This document shows, piece by piece, positions 1 to 11,773 of a stretch of DNA of 64,000 nt. How positions within the stretch are numbered: position 1 is the stretch's first letter; the number at the start of each line of letters is the position of its first letter. The translations under genes were made by a program, and so were the position numbers. The DNA is from Meandrina meandrites (lineage: Eukaryota > Cnidaria > Anthozoa > Scleractinia > Meandrinidae). The notes below the pieces were generated by a model. It saw nothing but the letters and a program-made list of their open reading frames with translations, was not told where the DNA came from and did not search any database. Where the stretch lies: positions 5,687,501 to 5,751,500 of the forward strand of contig OY855916.1 in the NCBI GenBank assembly GCA_963693305.1. Direction: 5' to 3'.

Positions 1-1449
1 GATCCAGTCCTTGCAGTGAGGGCATTTAAACAAGAGCTGTACTGAGACATACCTTGCGATAGAAATGAGCCACAACAAACCTAAGCTAAATTACAAAGGT
101 GTCAAACTCTGCATGAACTAGAACATTAAAAACTTACCTGCCAGGAAATCAAAAGATCTATGAAATCTCAGGCTTTTCTCAATTGAAAACCAGTCCTTGT
201 AATACAGACCAAGATTTTCTTAGAACAGAGATGGTGATCGCACTGAAATGTACAAACGTCACGAGCCATAAAAATCAAACAGGCCTGTAATCAATCAAAA
301 TACAAGAATCGTCCAGAAGCAGAGCAGAAGCCATTGTTGCCGCCCGCCAATTGGAACTCGTTCCGGACGAATTCGGAATTGAAGATTTGCCCTTCATATC
401 TTCGTTATCTGCTAGGTCCCGAAAGAAGTATGTCACATTTGAACATGTCTTCATTGCCTTCTTTAAAAGAAAACAATCATCATGGTTCAAAAAAAGGAAC
501 AAGATTCAGGCAAGAAAGAATCAAATCAGTCCGGTTTCAGGTCGGAATGGTGAGCGCCAAAGGCGAGAGCTTCTACAGGGGGTCTTTAAATTTAGGGACT
601 CGGAAATGCCATTTCCTGCGATTTTCTGGAGACAATTCCATAATAGGTTGTTCAACCTTTGGACCAATTACTAGTAGGATCAACAAGAGAGACTAGCCAA
701 CAGCTTTTTTCTAGCAAAGAGCAAGAAAAGCAAATGGCAAGACGTCTCTCCTTCAGATGGGCAAAATTCTAAACCACATTGTCAATGTCGACGTCCTTGC
801 GCTCATGATGTGAAGAATTGCCAGGGCGGAAAACCGCTCCTCATTCATAGTGCTGCGAAGAGGGGTTTCTAATCTCTTCATGCCGCTGAACTGTTGAAAA
901 ATCGAGGGCCTCAACCAGTCTTAGGCAACGTAATGAGAAAAACTCTGTCAAAGCAGTTGATTTAATTTCGCCAATAAAAGTATAAATTTATTTTTTTATT
1001 TTTTAGATTTCCGTAGGTACGCACGTGCGTACGTGCGTACATGGTCGCTACGCCCCTGTAAATGCGAACAGCTGACGAAAGTAGACACTATCAGTTACTT
1101 TTCATTGATCAGTCGTTTTGCCGATGTTATGCTGAACACATTCTGCATGTAGAAGATCTAGAACTGAACAGCTTCAAAATCATCGCGACGATTTGATGAT
1201 GGCGACGTGCTCAGACTTTTAAACACTTAAGGTGGGGGTACACCCGATTTTGAGTGAAATTTTAAGAGGTGTAAAGAAGGGATAGAAGAAAGAAAATAAT
1301 TTTTGGAACACCACCAGACAGTTGACCCCCGCGCAAGAGCACCCCAGGTTGTCAGGGGACTGTTTGGGTGTCCATCTACTAACTTTTAACTTCAAATTCT
1401 AATTTTAAAATCACATTAAATCTTTAATATTTCATATACTGTATCTCCA
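1..1449. other. no recognisable gene; low-copy noncoding DNA
   Basis: Open frames of about 100 codons occur at 334-696 and 351-674, but they overlap each other in different frames and I recognise no domain in them. A short alternating stretch of acgtgcgt units at 1018-1040 is followed by a gctacgcccctg end that resembles the ends of short inverted-repeat elements seen elsewhere in the window (15195 and 47572), so the right part may be transposon debris. Confidence 0.5.
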
Positions 1450-2545
1450 AATTTTACTAATCCTTTGAGAAAAACTATTTCTTCTCAAACATCTTAAACT
1501 CATGTCTACAATGGAGGTCCAAACTGCAACGCAACGTAGGTAATGTCGCAAATGGCGATAACGAACCAGTTCCATCCCTCGACATCTCCTCTACTAAAAA
1601 AGCTCGCTTGATGCTTGCAGAAAGATCTTTTTCTCCTCCCATCGTTGAAATCAGTCTTAGAAAGCAAGTGTTGAATGTAAAGGCAGTCTACGAACTTCCT
1701 TTCAAAGTCACTGTCGAAAATAAACTGAGGAGCTTCCAATTTAAACTAATACATAACATCATACCCACTAATCACTCTCTTTATAAAAGTTTCACCAAAA
1801 TGCGAACGCTGCCTTTTTCCAAACGAAACGCTTATTCACATGCTTTGTGGATGCCACGACGTTAAAACCTTTTGGCAAGACATAATGATGTGGTGGAATA
1901 ATAAGCGCTCCAACATCAATCCTAACAATATTGAAATCCTGTACGGTTACAAACCTGAAACTACCTCCTTTTACGAGTTGAACCACTATCTTCTTATCGC
2001 TAAAAATCATGTTTTTCTTGCAAGAAACCAGTCAGAGACTCCGAGTTTAAAAGTCTTTCTTGCCTTACTAGACAGCAAGATTGGCCATAAAAAATTCCAA
2101 TTATGAAAAATATAGAACAAAATGGACCACTCTCTGCAACTGCGATGCGTGAATCACAATAAGTAAGCCTAAATATAAAATAATGAAAGTTGAGTAAGGT
2201 ACTTTTTCCTATTATTGTTTGTGTGTGTGTGCGTCGGGTGTCAGTGTGTGTTGTGTTAGCATCTTTTTTTTCTATACGCATTGTATCAGCTTAAGCTCCG
2301 TAAGTTTCGTAGGTACGTTATAGCGACAGTAAGTTTCTTTTTTTTCTGTTCTACCTTCGTGTTAGTATAAACTGCGTATAATTTTATTGTATGTAGTGTA
2401 AATATCGCTTAGTAAGTCATATGTTAATTACTGTAGTGTACCGTAGTAAGTAATCAGTACTGTATGTCCAGTATGTAATGTAACGCAGAACGCGTATTTA
2501 TTTTGTGAAATAAAACGACCAGTTATTGCCAAAAAAAAAAAAAAA
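1450..2545 (+). mobile_element. 5'-truncated LINE, 3' end of ORF2 plus 3'UTR and poly(A)
   Basis: Two adjacent frames (about 1500-1800, then 1800-2106) together give the C-terminal end of a LINE ORF2. The first reads KLRSFQFKLIHNIIPTN. The second carries a zinc-knuckle pattern C-x2-C, then ETLIHMLCGC, then FW, as in the reverse-transcriptase zinc-binding domain (zf-RVT) of L1/Tx1-type elements. The two halves are joined only if one extra base in an A-run near 1797-1801 is ignored, so the copy is broken. After the stop comes an untranslated tail with a TG-rich stretch (2217-2250), a polyadenylation signal near 2509 and about 15 A residues ending at 2545. Poly(A) ending points to the L1/Tx1 group. 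The 5' boundary is approximate. The copy ends only about 155 bp before the WDR18 start codon. Confidence 0.75.
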
Positions 2546-2699
2546 CGAAGAAGAAGTACATCCATTCCAGAGTCACTACCGGGTGGGGGGAAACCTTCGA
2601 TCCCAGAGTTGGAGTTGGTCCCGGCGACCGAGAAGGCCCTGGAAATGAGGTTTCCGCTGAGAATAGAATGCCTGTCGGCTCAAAATGAAGAAATTCAAA

Positions 2700-5600
2700 A
2701 TGGCGGACTTCGAAGTCGCTTTATCGACTGAAGCTAGCGGCGATAATTTCTGTGTATCTTTGTGGGATATAAACTCAGGCATGCAACTGAAGTCTTACAA
2801 AGGAGGAGGTAGTTGTCCCAGCCGATGCGTTTCTTTGCTTGGGAAAGATTATATCCTGGCGTCACAGCTGAATAAACCCATCATCCACGTGTGGAATTTG
2901 GCAAAGGTTAGTGGTCTCTCCCTAAAACATAAAATTTCCAAATAATTTGTGCTAGTATATTAGTATTGAAGGATTGGTGGAAGTGTCAGACTAAATATTT
3001 CAAGGGAAATTTAATTCTTTATCAACCTCAGTGGTGCTATAAATTCTTGAATGAACATACTGCAAATGTCACCAGCTTCCCCCAGGGGTGTTGATGAGAG
3101 GGTTTGTGAAAAGGAAAAAGCCACCTTCAGGGTTTTCCCCAGAGGTAGGGGAAGTTTAAGAGTTAATTTTCCCTAGGTTGCATTATTTTCTTTTGTAGAA
3201 TTATCACCTATATCTCTAAATTGTACTAATTACATCATTTAATTTTACAAATTCCCCTTCTTTGAACTTGTAGAAGTCTTGAATTTTTTTCCCTACTCAG
3301 TGATGAAGATTCTATGCAATTTCCTGTATTCCCCCAAAACTCCTCATGCTCAGCCAGGGGATAAACTTCAGGGAAACTGGTAATTTAATATGCATAACAT
3401 GCAGTAACTGATATTTTCAGGATTTGTTTTTTTGAGCTTTTTCTCTAACAAGTTCCACCTATTAGACCAATAAGCCGTTTAAGATGGATAATTCGTCTGA
3501 GGTGGATTACCATCTCTAGAATGCAAACAGCCAATTTCAGAGCCATGTTATCCAACTTAGACAAATAACTGCATCATCATCATCATACATTCTTTCGTTG
3601 CTCATCTGAAAAGTTGGCTGACATGCAACTTGATGACGTCACAAGTTTTTTTTTACATGTTAAGATTTTTTTATTATTTCAAAAACATAGACTATTTACC
3701 AAAAAAAGATACTTACAATACAATAATGATTTTATACTGCTTACAAATATGTTTATTATCATACTTACACTACAAATACTTCCTTACTTACTTTTAATTC
3801 TTTACAATTAACAATTACTTTTTTCTGTTTCAATATAAACTAAATATTAAATATGAAGCTAAATGTTAATCATACAGCAACAACAAATGTATAATTAAAG
3901 TAAGACAGCCCATGTGCGATAATAGTTTGGGAGTGCTTTTATTTGCAGTGGACGATGTCACAAGTGGTTCAATGACCACTCCTCCAAATATCGACAAAAC
4001 TTGACTTTGGCACTGAAACAGTTAAACTACAATGTGCATGCACGCAAGACACCTTGCATACATGTAAGCTTGATCATTTGTCTTTGAGACATCTTAAAAA
4101 ACACTGATTAAGGGGCTATCCCTTAAACACCTGAATATCTTAAAAGTATTAAAAAAGTAGTCATGTTTCACCATGTTTGTTAGTTATTGTGATCTACCTT
4201 TTGTGTCGAGTCAAAGTTGTTGAATGTTAATTTTTCTCTTGATATTTTAGGATTCAATTCTCACCAAATTAATCTGTCCAGGAAAAGTGACAGCCATGAC
4301 GTGTTCTCCTGATGGTGTGTACTGTGTAGTGGCTTGTGGAGAGAAAATTTACATCTGGCAGGTTGGCTTAAATCTTTATTTCCCAAGACTACCGAAGTGA
4401 AGAACTTAGAAACATTTCCCTACGGAATTACTGCTCAATAGCTTTCATTTGAATGGTCACACACTAGGGTTTCATCCACAGACTAAAAAGTTATAACCAC
4501 CTTGTACAGCGTAATATACAGTACCACATGAAGGTAATCAACCTTCCAAGTTTATTTTTTTCCTTAGTGGCCATTTGGCCACCGACTGCTCAAACCTGGT
4601 TGCCAGTGAAAAATTTTAGTCGCTAAATTAAGCTCACCCTTTCAATCCTTCTTCTCAATTTTAGTCACCAGGCAGGCTGGCGACTTAGGTTCCATTTTAG
4701 TCGCCAGCACCAAAATTTTAGTCGCCATGGTGACTAAAATGGTCTTAACTTGGAGGGTTGGTAATGCTCAAAAGCTTTCATTCGAATGGCCACACACTAG
4801 GGATTTATTCACTCAATTGCCATGGAAACTGATTTATTTCATATTTCGTTTGGTACAGGTTGCAAGTGGCAATTTACTAGCACTGCTGTCGCGACATTTT
4901 CAGCGTGTCTCATGTCTAAAATTTACTGATGATGGCTCTCATTTTCTGTCGTCTGGAGACGATAATCTAGTGATGGTGTGGAAAATGGCAAGGTAACCAG
5001 TAATAAATTTCTGAAAAACCTTGATCCTCCTTTGAGGAGGCAGCGTGGCCTAGTGGTTAGGGCGCTGGACTTGTAATCCTTGTAATCCTCCTCCCTGCCA
5101 CTAGATGGATTTGTCTTTGGTGGTCCCTAATTCAACTCCTCCGTGCTTTGTAAATAGCCAGCTGGTTAGCCTGCTACCAGTTGGGATTTTTACCAAATTT
5201 CTGTTCTATTTGTAATATTTTACATTGTCACAATTAGTACAATAACCTTTCATGAGCAGAATATTTTCTGAAACTGCAACTTGAAGATCATGACTCAGAA
5301 CTTGAAGTCCTCAACTCAAGGTTTGATACTTGTAGCTTTTGAGTTTCGAGGATCAAGGCTTGAGTTTGAGTTGTTTGAGTTTAACGTACATAATTGACCA
5401 GTAATGTAAAGATCAATACTTGCATATGCCTTCAGAAATATTTAGCAGAAATTGCCCAAGCTATGAATTTTTATTGGTTTGGTTCCTTTAATTTGTCTGA
5501 ACAGAATATTCTGAATATGCGGTGATATATTACGCAGAAATTGTGTATTTCATTCTACCTCTGATGTGTTGACTCATGACCTTTTGCCATGCATGGCTAC

Positions 5601-8600
5601 TCAGCTTAGATTCAAGTAAACTTGGTGTGAAAAACTCCACACCTTTTGATAAAATGAGACATCTTTTTTTCAGACTCACTTTCTCTTATATTTGTATCTT
5701 CTGGGTTGGCTTCTATGTACATTTATTTTACATTATCTGATGAATATTCTTTCATTTTCCAGGGTTGTGTCTTTTTCATCCAGCAGTTTAGGAACATTTG
5801 ATTCAAATCTGAGTCCTCGGTATACTTGGTCAGAGCATGCTCTACCAGTCACTGATATTCACTGTGGTCATGGCGGCATGAGGGGTCATGTGATCACTTC
5901 ATCTCTTGATCAAACATGCAAGGTACATATGACAAAATTGTGGAAAAATGGCTAAAAGCCTTTAATAATTTTGATAAACATGAGGCAGATTTACTGTAGT
6001 ACAAAATTAATCTTAAAGGGATCAAGAGCATGCCAAGTATTGACAATTTTTTTAATGTGCCCAGATCAGTGCAGGGACCAGAATCATGTTTCATAGGAGT
6101 GGTTGGATTTCTTTTTTACCCAAAGAGGTGTCATTTCCAAATCAATAAATTAGTAAAATAAACTTTATAATTTATAACAATCTTAGTTAACTTTTAAAAA
6201 CGATGAATACAGTTGCAGTGAATATCTTAAGCTGTGTTCACACTAGGCCGAAACATTATTAGTCTGATCGCGAATGAAACGTGTTTCCCTAAGAAAAGTG
6301 TTCACATCAGACAGAAAACATCGCCACGAAACTTGACGGGAGCAGCTGCAAGCGCAATACAAAACCAAAATTTACAAAAAATTATTCTTGTACCGATAAT
6401 AGCGCAAATGCTGTCTGCTCACTAAATGCTGGAAAGCCCTTCTTCTCTGAATGGCTTGAATATTGACACTAAACTAAATAGTGAATGCAAATGTTGTTAT
6501 TTTGTACAAGATTGATGCGAGTACCGTAAAACCGCATAAATTACACAACCAGGCATTAAACGTGTTTGAAAATGACATCTGATGTGTTTAGGTGAAACGG
6601 GTTTAATGTGAACATAGGTTTATACTTATAAAGGATGGTGTAAAGAACATCCCTGTTTGCAATACTGGTAATATGACCTCAACTGTTATTTATGTCACTT
6701 CACCTTGAAATCGTTTTTCTTCTTGTAGTTATATGACTTGAATTCTGGCGAGCTTTTGTGTTCTTTTGTGTTTGACATTGGAGTGACAGCTGTGGTGATG
6801 GATGTCGCAGAACAGAGCTTTTTTGCTGGATGTTCTGATGGCAGTATTTACCAAGTAGAACTTTTTAGATGGGTAAGAACCTCAATATTTTCTGTCTCAA
6901 AACCTGTACTTGGCCAGATCTATCTTCTTGATGTAGGTTACTTTTTTGGACCAAAGAAAAAACATCGATTTTCATGTTGTTGTCAAGTTTCAGGAACTAC
7001 GTGTGTACAGCATAACAGAAAATTGCAGGCTAGCCTGGTTTTCATGAGTGACGCTATTTTAGTAGTACAAGCATATTTACTAGCAAAAGAGTCTTTATTT
7101 TCACACGATAGAAAGAGGCTCCATGTTGGCCTAGTAAGAAATTCCTAACTGTGAGGGGAAGGGGGGCTGTGCACAAGCTAAAAATATCTATTCTGATGAC
7201 GTAGCTGTGCAGAGATCTGTGCAGTGTCTCTGATTGGTTGCTACATGTGCGCCAAAATTCAAAACAACCAACAACCAATCAGAGACACTGCACGGATCTC
7301 TGTAGAGCTAGACATGTACGTCATCACATGGGATTTCTCAGGTCAAATTTCAGACTTCTTTCGAGTGGAGGAAGAACTAAGCGCATGAAGATCACACTTC
7401 TGTTACAAAAGATTACCATTTGCATTGTGCTCTGATAACTCGTGAATTATGCCTTATTTCACAGGTCCTAAAGTTCTTATTCAATATTAACGACTTTATT
7501 GCGTATTTCAATATAGGGAATGAAGAATAACATTCACACAGAGAAGGACGAAGCTCTTATCTTCAATGGCCACAGGTATTTATCAATTTTCCTTAGAACA
7601 GTACTAACATTGCTTACCACTAGAGTCCTCAGTAGTTTAGTGGTTAGAGCATCCGACTAGTGGACGGAAGGTCGTGGGTTCAATTTCCATCCGTGAACTC
7701 AGGATTTTTTTCTGAGTTCTTTTCTCCACAAAACCATTCCATTATCAACACTATCATAGCCCATTTATCTTCCAATCATTTGTCTAATAGAAAATCAAGA
7801 TAGTGTTTATTCCATCTGAAAACATCTCAAAATAGCCAAAAAATCCTCGCTGTGCGTCGTATTTTCAACTCCTTTCTGTGTGTTTGAAATGTGATGAAAC
7901 ACTCTCTCGTGTTTGACACATTACTTCGAGAATTACTTGTACTAAATGTACAGTTAATAGTTTATTTTAATAAATCTGACTGGCAGTGCATATTCCTTCT
8001 TTTTTAGTAAACAAGTGAACAGTTTAGCGGTTTCTATGGATGGTACACTCTTGTTGTCTGGTTCTGAAGATCAAACTGCTCGTGTGTGGCATGTTCACAG
8101 CAGACAGTGCCTAAGAGAGGTGAATCACAAAGGTAACCAAGCAGACATGCGCAGACACTATCCTAGGTTCAGTAATGGAGCAAACGCTGAAACTAGAAGC
8201 TGCTAAAGTCTTGAACTGTAAGCTAAGGCCCCGTCCACACTACAGCGTTTTGGAAACGTACAAACGAATCTGTCCATACATATCGTTTTCCTAGCATTTT
8301 TTTTCGTCCACGCCAATGGGTTTTAGTTTGAAAACGCATCGCTCAAACGCTGGATCGTTGTGGTGTGGATGATAGGCAAAACCGCATGACAAAGTATACA
8401 TTTTCAAACGAGAGCACATTTGTGTGGACAATGCATTAAAAGAGGTTTTTAGTTTTTGTGAGAGGGATGAACAGAAAAGGTTAGTGTGGCACTTGTCTTA
8501 AGCCTGCGTTAGGTACTGTTTTGCGGAGGCCACAGACTGCTCGTGTACAATTAAGTTTCACGCAAACAAAATTATTTGTGTTTAGCATTGATAAGGCAAT

Positions 8601-9781
8601 TTTACTTGAGTATCGAGAGTAAATCACATTTGCTTTGATTTTGTATTACTAGGCTTATGATTGGTTTAAAAAAACTCGCGTCACTTTCTCAACCAATCAG
8701 AAGTAAAACCAAAACCAATCGCGACTCGCTCGCACACGTTTTCCCGCGCTTCGTGCCGGCTACATGTATTTGCTTCGAGTTTTGATTGCGCTTGCCACGC
8801 ACGGGCTTCTGATCGGCTTTTCACTGTTTTTCTATTTTCGCACAGGGTAACAAGCAGCAAAACTCTTGTTTCTATAATATTGCGAGTCCCCTTGGGTCAC
8901 TCTTAATTCTTTCTTTAATGGATTTTTCACAGGCGCAGTGACGAACACTCAGATTATTCGAAAACCTCTGTACCTTGAGAACCCGCCTCCTAAGTCCTCC
9001 CTCCCTCCCATCCAACCGTTCAAGAGACACGTGCATGTACCGAGCCAATCACGTGAGAAACACGTGACTGGTCATTCAGGAACAGCCGGTGGAGAGTCTA
9101 CCTCGGATAGCATTCATCTGGTTCTAAAAGGAAAATTAAGCGAGGTATTGTTCATTTGTAAGATCGAATACTAATTCTCCTTAATGAATGTCCTTCGTTT
9201 CGTGTAATGTTAGTTCCGAGAATTTGGTGTTACATCAATTTGATGTCCTCTAGTTGATGATTTTCTGTATTCTCTCTACCTGTCCAGTGGACAAAATATC
9301 GATTTTGGAAGGTGAAATGTGATGTTCATTTTGCTCCTCACTAAATCAACTGTTTATAGATAGATTTTATTTTATTTGCTAGATTAGTTAAATTCATTTC
9401 ATTGGTATAATTTATTTTTCTTCGACGTTATTAGGAACGGACCATTATTTTTTTGCAGGGGAGGGAGATGTGTCGTTGTCTGTGCAAACAAGTTTTTTCA
9501 GGACGGTGGAATCTCCCTGCAGAGAACTCCCTGCAAGTTTTTTGTCATGTCTGCAAACAATTTATTTAGGCCTTTTTGCTTTTGGAAACAATTTTTTTTG
9601 CAGGATATTTCATCCCCCCTCCAAAAAGGTAATAGTCCGTCCCTCAGCAATATTGCTAACTTTTTTAAATTCGAAGTTCAATAAAGGCTTGTGTTCTACT
9701 GATTGATTGATTAATAGATAGATTGACTTTGAAAGATTGATTGACTTATTGACTGACTGATTGATTGGTTCATTGTTTGAC

Positions 9782-9825
<44 letters not shown>

Positions 9826-10478
9826 TGGTTGATTGATTGATGGATGGATTGATCGATCAATTGATTCAAAAGGCATTGTTGTTTCCTAAGATGTACTCCA
9901 TTTGTTTCTATTTCCCAACAGGAAAGTAGTTTAGAACGTATGGAGAAGAGTTGTGGAGCTATGGCGCGACCAATTCTAAACGAGGTGACGTATCTTCTTC
10001 TGCTGCAAAGCTTGCGCTCTCAGTTTAAAAACAACGGCCCTTAAACTAACAGTCTTCTCTAGATATGATACTAGCGACTGAAAGGACGCAACAACTGTCG
10101 GGTGTTTGGTATGCTGCTGATTTGGTTATAAATCGGAAAATCTTCGGCTACTTTTCCGAAGATTTGCCGACAACGCACCAACCGAACACATACCTCGTTA
10201 CCAGCTTCATCCCGACCCCGAGAGAGAACCGCACTTGTTTTGACGACAGATCCCAGAAAACAAGTCCTCATAGCGTGCTAATGCTTCGTTCTCGTCTCAT
10301 ACAGGTTGCGAAGCTTGAAGAGCTGGGAGGTGCTGCAGGAGGAAAGCGACAGCTCTCCCGGCGGGAACTTGAAGAAGAATTAGAAAATGTGAAACGAGTT
10401 AACAGAAACTTTTACAAATTTGCCGTGGAAGAATTAATGACAGAAGTGTATCAGGCGACCGAGAAAAATGCGACGTGA
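2700..10478 (+). CDS. WDR18: WD repeat-containing protein 18 (Rix1/PELP1-TEX10-WDR18 complex)
   Basis: Coding exons are 2700-2906, 4251-4361, 4859-4992, 5763-5922, 6729-6872, 7517-7575, 8008-8132, 8933-9144, 9922-9984 and 10305-10478; they join in frame to 462 aa, close to the roughly 430 aa of vertebrate WDR18. WD40 blades are visible as [51 protein letters not shown] and [18 protein letters not shown], the last two aligning well with human WDR18. The final two exons give a charged helical, probably coiled-coil C-terminus ([20 protein letters not shown]), also typical of WDR18. The family is the metazoan counterpart of yeast Ipi3 and acts in the nucleolus in ITS2 processing and maturation of pre-60S subunits. 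ATG at 2700 (aaaATGG context, MADFEVAL) is preferred; an in-frame ATG at 2685 would add five residues. A polyadenylation signal AATAAA lies at 10962. Introns hold several SINEs and MITEs. Confidence 0.93.
4539..4760. mobile_element. MITE family 1, copy 1 (WDR18 intron 2)
   Basis: The element starts CAACCTTCCAAGTT and ends AACTTGGAGGGTTG, which are inverted repeats of each other. It is flanked by a GTAAT direct repeat (4534-4538 and 4761-4765), a 5-bp target duplication. A second copy with the same orientation and length lies at 43049-43268. No coding capacity. Confidence 0.8.
5036..5200 (+). mobile_element. tRNA-derived SINE, degenerate
   Basis: An A-box-like tRNA head (TGGCCTAGTGGTTAGGGCGC at 5047-5066) is followed by a decayed B box and a non-tRNA body. 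It lies in WDR18 intron 3. Boundaries are approximate. Confidence 0.6.
6231..6618. mobile_element. probable MITE with degenerate terminal inverted repeats
   Basis: The left end contains TGTTCACACTAGGC and the right end GTGAACATAGG, roughly inverted, with no convincing coding sequence between them. It lies in WDR18 intron 4. Divergence between the ends makes this tentative. Confidence 0.4.
7205..7307. repeat. inverted repeat (36-bp arms, about 31-bp loop)
   Basis: The arm at 7205-7240 (ctgtgcagagatctgtgcag onwards) is the near-perfect inverse of 7272-7307, ending ggatctctgtagag. It would form a stable hairpin inside WDR18 intron 5 and is probably the remnant of a short transposon. Confidence 0.75.
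7622..7720 (+). mobile_element. tRNA-derived SINE head
   Basis: The A box TAGTTTAGTGGTTAGAGCAT and the B box GGGTTCAATTTCC are at tRNA-like spacing. The acceptor-stem ends do not pair, so this is a SINE head rather than a functional tRNA gene. It lies in WDR18 intron 6. Confidence 0.6.
8226..8441. mobile_element. probable MITE (ends with GTCCACAC)
   Basis: The left end reads GGCCCCGTCCACACTAC and the right end contains TTGTGTGGAC, an inverted GTCCACA. The interior is rich in paired AAACG and CGTTT words. It is noncoding and lies in WDR18 intron 7. Confidence 0.45.
9700..9862. repeat. (GATT)n microsatellite
   Basis: Imperfect tandem GATT/GACT units with scattered substitutions, in WDR18 intron 8. 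The apparent reverse-strand reading frame of Ser-Ile-Asn-Gln repeats is a product of the repeat and not a gene. Confidence 0.9.
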
Positions 10479-11773
10479 GAGAGAAAGTTGATTTTTAACG
10501 GGAAACAAGGCTATTTTGCGTCTCGTGGTTTCGTAGTTGATGGCACTCAGGAGGAACTCTGCGAGTACAGTGCTTCTTCTTAGGATCAGTCAGTCAGAGT
10601 ACCGCTGCGCTCGAGTTGCCCGGCAAAGTTGGCGAAGCTTTGCAGGATGCGTGTCTGGAAATGAAAAATCCAGTTAGAACGACTGCAGCTGGAATTGCTA
10701 TTACACAGTACAGGCTGCGAGCTACACACAAAACACTTTACAATACAGCTTTATATCTGTTACACACAACGCACAATAACAACACGCTTTACAGTACATG
10801 CTTCCAGCTGGAGATAAAATCACCATTATTCACCACACCATACACAGCACACATTTTAGACTGCTGTTGGCTTTTCTAACAGGGAAGCCAATCACATTTA
10901 ATTCTCTGCCAGCGAGAACTGCGTATAGACGTGCGTATCTCTGCAAAATGAACAATCTAACAAATAAAAGACAATCATGTCTTGTATTTTAAAGGGTAAA
11001 CAATAACTCTTGCTTCAGGGCATTTCACGATCACTGAAGTATTTCTGTGAAACGTTTGCATAGAACACGTTCTAGAATGGTTGAATGGGTACCTGTAACA
11101 ACTAGTTTGCAATAGCAAAGAATGGGCCATAAATATCCAAGATGGAGGCAATTCGATGTAAGCCGCCATCTTGTTAAACACCTGAGAAGGGCCTGGGGGC
11201 GTGCACGAACGGTCGCACATCGTACGATAGACACAACGCACGCGCGCGCTTTAATTGCGCCGTGCGTGAAAATTAATGACGTCATAATTCGAAAATGGGA
11301 ATTTTGAATCATAGAAGCTATACTTCACAAAGACTTAGAGTTACCCGTTTTCCGTTTCCGACCAGTTTCTTACAGAAAGTCACCCTCCGAAAATCGTCAG
11401 AGCCCGCGGTTTTTCAGCACTCGTTGCTAAAGCAACATGAGATTCTTATGGCTACGAACCGGTGATATGCTTCATCGGAACTGTCGGCCGCTTGCTGCTA
11501 ATTAGACAGTAAGAATTGAAACTGTTTGCGTACTTTGCGTGGGATTGCACAGCAGGGAACTTGCGACGTTGATAACTGAGTAATACGCAACAATTATGGA
11601 AGAAAATATTATAAATAACAGGGCGGGAGTTAATAGGTGATAAAAAAGTTGAAGAACTTTGAAAAGAAAGAATGACGTCAAAATTACTGAAATTAATTAT
11701 AATGATATCATTTGTCGTGTTTGTTTACGTTTTTTTGTGCGCGATGCAATTTTTTTTCGTCCCACTGATCGAA
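10479..11773. other. WDR18 3' flank and intergenic region
   Basis: It holds a CA-rich stretch (10730-10800), an AATAAA signal at 10962 that could terminate WDR18, and otherwise unstructured DNA. I see no exon with convincing splice sites. Two overlapping opposite-strand frames at 10975-11312 are unsupported. Confidence 0.5.

Noticed and set aside
334..696. 120-codon frame near the window start
   Set aside because: A different frame of similar length overlaps it, neither has a domain, and no splice structure supports either.
7622..7700. Possible tRNA gene
   Set aside because: A and B boxes are present but the acceptor ends do not pair and the cloverleaf fails; a SINE head fits better.
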